Source: SLSG01 sp964477035 (lineage in GTDB: Bacteria; Bacteroidota; Bacteroidia; Bacteroidales; UBA7960). Taken from it: 64,000 nucleotides of DNA. The position numbers and the translations under genes were made by a program. Location: the NCBI GenBank assembly GCA_964477035.1, contig CAYZCW010000004.1:186001-250000 (forward strand). The letters run 5' to 3'. The notes under the pieces were generated by a model, which did not search any database, was not told where the DNA came from, and worked only from the letters and a program-made list of their open reading frames with translations. Position 1 is the first letter of the stretch; each line of letters starts with the position of its first letter. Below are positions 60,415 to 64,000 of this stretch, in pieces.

Positions 60415-61863
60415 TCATGTTCCCTCCGGCTGTGCCTGGTTTGTTGTAAAGTTAAGGATTGAAAACGTGATAAGCGAACAGCTGATGCCGAATATATTGG
60501 GATCCAGCTCCATGGGCAGCGGCCAGCCCCCGATGATCAGGGTGATGGTCGTACCCCCGCCCAGCAGCATGGCCCAGAAAGCGGCCTTAGGGCTGGCCTT
60601 TCGAAGGAACAATGCCCCGATCACGGGCACGAACAGCCCGCTGACCATGAAGGCGTAGGAATAAAGCATCAGCTCCAGCACATTGGGCATGCGCATCGCC
60701 AGCAGCAGGGCCGTGATGCCCAGCAGCAGGGTCAGTAACTGGGAGACGAGCAGGAACCCGCGTTTGCCTCCGGGCAGCCTGACCCAGCGGGACAGAATAT
60801 CTGTCAGGAAGTTGCCGCTGGAAGCCATCAGGCAGCTGTCCGCCGTGGACATGATGGCCGAGAAATAGGCCGCCATCATCAGCCCCATGAGTCCGACCGG
60901 CAAGACGGTCCGTAACAGCAACGGCAGCCCCATTTCCGCGTCGATGTCTGCCGCCGCGGCATAACCCAGGTATTCGAACTGTCCCTGGTGGATGGCTACG
61001 CGGGCGAACAGCCCCAGCAGCACCCCCATAAAGGCCATTACGGGCCATTCGAAGAGTCCGGCCACGAACCAGGCCCGCTGCGCCTGCTTCTTGTTGCGGG
61101 AGGCATAGATGCGCTGGTAGAGGGTCATGCCCACGAACCAGATGGGAATGATCGTCACCGCCCAGTTGAGCAGCTGCTGCCATTGGATGTTGGCCAGGCT
61201 GAAAAATTCAGTGGGAAGGGCCTCGCGGATTCCTTCCATGCCGCCGACCGCCAGGTAGGCCACCGGGATGCCGATCAGCACGAGCCCCGACATGAGGATG
61301 ATCCATTGGATGGTGTCGGTGTAAATCACGGCCTTGATTCCCCCCATGGCCGTATAGACGATCACGATGACGCCCATGATGATCAGGGCAGTTTGCCGGT
61401 CCAGGTGCGGAATGAAGGTGGCTTCGGCCAGGATGGCCCCGGCCAGGATCTGGGAGCTGGTGAAACCCAGGTAGCCGATGGCCGAGATGATCCCTGCCAG
61501 GAGTGCCACCCGGGGGGTATAAAAGCTTCCCAGAAATTGCGGAAAGGTAAAAAACCGGTGGGTTTTCTCAATCTGCTTCACGCGGGGAATCAGCAGCACG
61601 GCGCTCAGCCAGGCGCCCACCAGTCCGGTGAACAACATCCAGGAGCCGGCCAGCCCCATGATGAAACCCAGTCCGCCGAGCCCGATGGAAAAGCCGCCCC
61701 CGACATCCGTGGCGACCACCGACAGGCCGATGTGGATGCTGCCGATTTTTCGTCCCCCTACGTAGTAATCCTCCACCCCCTCGTTCAGGATCAGGAAGCG
61801 AATGCCGATGCCAATCACCCCTGCCATGTACAAGGTGAACACGATTACGTCCAGATAGTGCAT
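60415..61863 (-). CDS. Sodium:solute symporter (SSS family)
   Basis: 482 residues, about 13 membrane segments in the LeuT fold. SSS hallmarks: VEDYYVGGRKIGSIHIGLSVVATDVGGGF near the start (unwound helix 1), YTAMGGIKAVIYTDTIQWIILM in helix 6 region, and MSTADSCLMASSGNFLTDI near the Na2 site. Substrate unknown; the co-transcribed acetyltransferase and racemase suggest an amino acid. First gene of the operon, with a full TTTG-N20-TACTTTTG promoter. Confidence 0.92.
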   Translation of the reverse strand: MHYLDVIVFTLYMAGVIGIGIRFLILNEGVEDYYVGGRKIGSIHIGLSVVATDVGGGFSIGLGGLGFIMGLAGSWMLFTGLVGAWLSAVLLIPRVKQIEKTHRFFTFPQFLGSFYTPRVALLAGIISAIGYLGFTSSQILAGAILAEATFIPHLDRQTALIIMGVIVIVYTAMGGIKAVIYTDTIQWIILMSGLVLIGIPVAYLAVGGMEGIREALPTEFFSLANIQWQQLLNWAVTIIPIWFVGMTLYQRIYASRNKKQAQRAWFVAGLFEWPVMAFMGVLLGLFARVAIHQGQFEYLGYAAAADIDAEMGLPLLLRTVLPVGLMGLMMAAYFSAIMSTADSCLMASSGNFLTDILSRWVRLPGGKRGFLLVSQLLTLLLGITALLLAMRMPNVLELMLYSYAFMVSGLFVPVIGALFLRKASPKAAFWAMLLGGGTTITLIIGGWPLPMELDPNIFGISCSLITFSILNFTTNQAQPEGT

Positions 61864-61892
61864 TTATCTTTCGATGCGGAAATAATATCCGA

Positions 61893-61924
61893 CAAAAGTA
61901 AGCAAAAATGGGCAGGGGGCCAAA
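61893..61924 (-). promoter_or_regulatory. Promoter of the symporter-GNAT-racemase operon
   Basis: On the minus strand, TTTG (61924-61921), 20-bp spacer, TACTTTTG (61900-61893). Full Bacteroidota-type promoter; leader about 23 nt. Confidence 0.75.
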
Positions 61925-62041
61925 CCGCCTTTACATATAGCTGATTTACAGGCTGGTATATTTTATTGGTTTCGTCGGATGGGCCTGAATCATCCAACGG
62001 TCACCAAAAAACCAGTACTTTTATAGAAATTTCAGCATGTG

Positions 62042-62977
62042 ATGCATCCCTGGGGAACACCGAGGCGGTTTAACTCCTATACAGACCAATGCCGCAGGGC
62101 TTATGGAAGCCGCCTGCAGAAGGTGGCCGTGAACGCCGGTTTCAGCTGCCCGAACCGGGACGGAACCATCGGCTGGGGGGGCTGCAGCTTCTGCAACAAC
62201 GAAGGCTTCAATCCGTCCTACTGCATGCCGGACAAACCCATTGCCCGGCAACTGGATGAAGGCCTGGCCTTTCTGAAGAAACGGTATAAAAAGCCGGACA
62301 TCTTCCTGGCCTACCTGCAGGCATACTCCAACACCCATGCCCCGCTGCCCCTGCTGAAGGCGGTGTACGGGCAGGCGCTGGCCCATCCGGAGATCCGCGG
62401 TCTGGTCATCGGCACGCGCCCCGATTGTGTGGATGGCGACCGGCTGGACTACATCGCCCGGCTCTCACAGGAGTGGATCATCCGGCTGGAATACGGGTTG
62501 GAGTCCTGCCGGGATGAGACCCTGGAGCGCATCAACCGGGGACACACCCATGCCGACTCGGTCAGGGCACTGGAGATGGCTGCCGCCCGCGGCATTCACA
62601 CGGGGGCGCATGTGATCCTGGGACTGCCCGGGGAGACGCCCGGCATGATGCTGGAGCAGGTGCAGCTCATCAACGACCTGCCGCTCAACAGCATCAAGTT
62701 CCATCAGCTGCAGATCGTCCGGGGCACCCCCCTGGCGACGGAATATGCCTCCCACCCGGAACGCTTCCGGCTTTTTTCCCTGGACGAATACGTGGACCTG
62801 GTCGTGTCCCTGGTGGAGTGCCTGCGTCCGGGACTGCAGATCGAACGCTTCTCGGGAGAAGTCCCCCCCCGGTTCAACGCAGGCCCTTCCTGGGGGCGCC
62901 TGCGCACCGACCAGGTGTTGCGCCTCATCGAAGCCCGCATGGAAGAACGGGGAACCTGGCAGGGAAGGCTGTGCTGA
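62042..62977 (+). CDS. Radical SAM protein of the YhcC/TIGR01212 type
   Basis: 311 residues from ATG 62042 (MHPWGTPRRFNSY); a GTG one codon upstream is possible. The cluster motif has the wide spacing typical of this family: FSCPNRDGTIGWGGCSFCNN (about 33-52). Other features: IGTRPDCVDGDRL, EYGLESCRDETLERINRGH and HVILGLPGETPGMMLEQ. The family is related to Elp3-like enzymes; its reaction is not established. It has near-consensus -7 TACTTTTA at 62016-62023. Confidence 0.9.
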   Translation: MHPWGTPRRFNSYTDQCRRAYGSRLQKVAVNAGFSCPNRDGTIGWGGCSFCNNEGFNPSYCMPDKPIARQLDEGLAFLKKRYKKPDIFLAYLQAYSNTHAPLPLLKAVYGQALAHPEIRGLVIGTRPDCVDGDRLDYIARLSQEWIIRLEYGLESCRDETLERINRGHTHADSVRALEMAAARGIHTGAHVILGLPGETPGMMLEQVQLINDLPLNSIKFHQLQIVRGTPLATEYASHPERFRLFSLDEYVDLVVSLVECLRPGLQIERFSGEVPPRFNAGPSWGRLRTDQVLRLIEARMEERGTWQGRLC

Positions 62978-63090
62978 CCGCCTGTGCCGGCGACCCCCGA
63001 AAGGCCGCGGGGAAACCGTCTTTGGGCGTCCTGCGCGGACGGGCACCTCTCCGGGCCGCCTCCTCCCAACCCATTGTGTGCTAATTTTTA

Positions 63091-63098
63091 TATTTTTG
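63091..63098 (+). promoter_or_regulatory. -7 promoter element of the AbgT gene
   Basis: TATTTTTG matches TAnnTTTG, about 32 nt before the ATG at 63131. Confidence 0.5.
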
Positions 63099-63130
63099 TG
63101 CCTTCGCACGCAAAATCTTTATCCGAACCA

Positions 63131-64000
63131 ATGGAAAACAATAAGAATGGCATGGTGGCCCGGATGCTGGGTGCCATCGAGCGGGTGGGCAATAAGTTGC
63201 CCCATCCGGGAACGCTTTTTGCAATTTTCGCCGTGGGCATCGTATTTTTGAGCTGGGTGGCCAGCTGGTTCCATATCACGGCGGTCCACCCCGGAACGGG
63301 TGAGGCCGTGGAAGTCGTCAACCTGGTCAGCCAGCGCGGGCTGCACATGATCGTCACCAACATGGTGGTGAACTTCACCTCCTTTGCCCCCCTGGGAACG
63401 GTCCTGGTGGCCCTTCTGGGCATCGGGATCGCCGAATCGAGCGGGCTGATGTCGACCGGGCTGAGGCTGCTGGTGATCTCTGCCCCCAGGAAACTCCTCA
63501 CCTTTGCCATCGTGTTTGCCGGCATCCTTTCCAATACGGCCAGCGAGGTGGGGTACGTGGTGCTGGTTCCCCTGGGCGGGATGATCTTCCTGGCCGTGGG
63601 ACGCCATCCCATCGCGGGCATCGCGGCGGCTTTCGCAGGGGTGTCGGGAGGGTACTCAGCCAACCTGCTGCTGGGAACCATTGACCCCCTGCTTGCGGGA
63701 CTTTCCGAAGAGGCCGCCCGGATCATCGACCCGGCCTATACGGTCAACCCCGCCGCCAACTATTACTTCATGTTCGTGTCCACCTTTTTCATCGCCGTGA
63801 TCGGCACCTGGGTCACCGAGAAGGTCGTCGTGCCCCGCCTGGGCAATTACACCGGGGATGCAAAGCCGGAGGAGATCAAGGATCTCGACCCCATGGAGAA
63901 GCGCGGACTCCGCTACACATTCTGGGCCCTTGTGGCCATTGTGGTGGTGTTGTTCTGGAGCGTCGCCCCGGTGGAAAGCGGTTTCTGGCAGCACATTCCC
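63131..64000 (+). CDS. AbgT-family transporter, 3' end cut by window
   Basis: 290 N-terminal residues visible, open to the window edge. It starts MENNKNGMVARMLGAIERVGNKLPHP and continues with the conserved blocks LPHPGTLFAIFAVGIVFLSW, GLHMIVTNMVVNFTSFAPLGTVLVALLGIGIAESSGL, FAGILSNTASEVGYVVLVPLGGMIFLAVGRHPIAGIAAAFAGVSGGYSANLL and TDPLLAG-like IDPLLAGLSE, in an inverted-repeat transporter fold. Family members carry p-aminobenzoyl-glutamate or export sulfonamides; substrate here unknown. Typical length is about 510, so some 220 residues are missing. Confidence 0.92.
   Translation, partial: MENNKNGMVARMLGAIERVGNKLPHPGTLFAIFAVGIVFLSWVASWFHITAVHPGTGEAVEVVNLVSQRGLHMIVTNMVVNFTSFAPLGTVLVALLGIGIAESSGLMSTGLRLLVISAPRKLLTFAIVFAGILSNTASEVGYVVLVPLGGMIFLAVGRHPIAGIAAAFAGVSGGYSANLLLGTIDPLLAGLSEEAARIIDPAYTVNPAANYYFMFVSTFFIAVIGTWVTEKVVVPRLGNYTGDAKPEEIKDLDPMEKRGLRYTFWALVAIVVVLFWSVAPVESGFWQHIP

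Noticed and set aside
1..64000. Search by eye for insertion sequences, phage genes, integrases, toxin-antitoxin pairs and rRNA
   Set aside because: None recognised on either strand.

Overview
This 64 kb window looks like a chromosomal segment of a fairly GC-rich Bacteroidota (Bacteroidetes) bacterium, probably of the Bacteroidales/Marinilabiliales kind. Evidence: many gene starts are preceded by the Bacteroidota -7 promoter element TAnnTTTG, three times with a TTTG box 19-20 bp upstream; several proteins belong to families I know mainly from this phylum (DUF4296, DUF4293, DUF5689, MG2/plug proteins, HHH-barrel proteins, a Rho with a long disordered insert, the long urocanase form); and menaquinone synthesis (MenG) is present. 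I see no phage, insertion sequence, integrase or CRISPR array. Gene density is high, three convergent pairs overlap at their stop codons, and most of the content is housekeeping plus envelope genes.

Layout. 1-2.0 kb: tgt-lptG operon (lptG cut by the window edge). 2.0-6.2 kb: glycosyltransferase, ECF sigma factor, small secreted protein, urocanate hydratase. 6.2-8.9 kb: polyprenyl-phosphate sugar synthase, dihydroorotase, DUF4296 lipoprotein. 9.0-10.2 kb: cysteine desulfurase. 10.2-17.2 kb: TonB-dependent receptor with two OB-fold-like lipoproteins, divergent from a secreted EEP-family nuclease/phosphatase; this is the best candidate for an undescribed system (extracellular nucleic-acid capture). 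17.3-25.3 kb: mutS2, MG2/plug protein, tRNA with CAU anticodon, EamA transporter, START-like protein, class V aminotransferase. 25.6-33.5 kb: a metalloprotease/beta-propeller/Omp85-type barrel fusion, a POT peptide transporter, an HHH-plus-barrel protein with a PorV/PorQ-like partner. 33.5-39.8 kb: purE, menG, and a peptidase/CPBP/epimerase/SDR operon. 39.9-43.7 kb: mtaB, inositol-phosphatase-like gene, Kef-type antiporter. 43.9-47.9 kb: small barrel protein, lone tungstate/molybdate-binding protein, and carbamate kinase/ornithine carbamoyltransferase behind a long leader with a terminator-like hairpin. 48-50.3 kb: BlaI-type repressor and M56 membrane protease with five 31-residue helical repeats and a well-resolved operator array. 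50.3-64 kb: TapB/DUF3108-like protein, YjbQ, copper ATPase, glycosyltransferase, methyltransferase, rho, DUF4293, a symporter/acetyltransferase/racemase operon, a YhcC-like radical SAM protein and a partial AbgT transporter.

How the genes fit together. Several modules suggest a protein- and amino-acid-using, possibly anaerobic lifestyle: POT peptide uptake, secreted peptidases, urocanase, carbamate kinase plus ornithine carbamoyltransferase (ATP from citrulline), an alanine/ornithine-type racemase with its own transporter, and AbgT. Envelope biogenesis (LptG, glycosyltransferases, barrels) is the other dominant theme. All functional statements are from reading sequence motifs; no searches were run.
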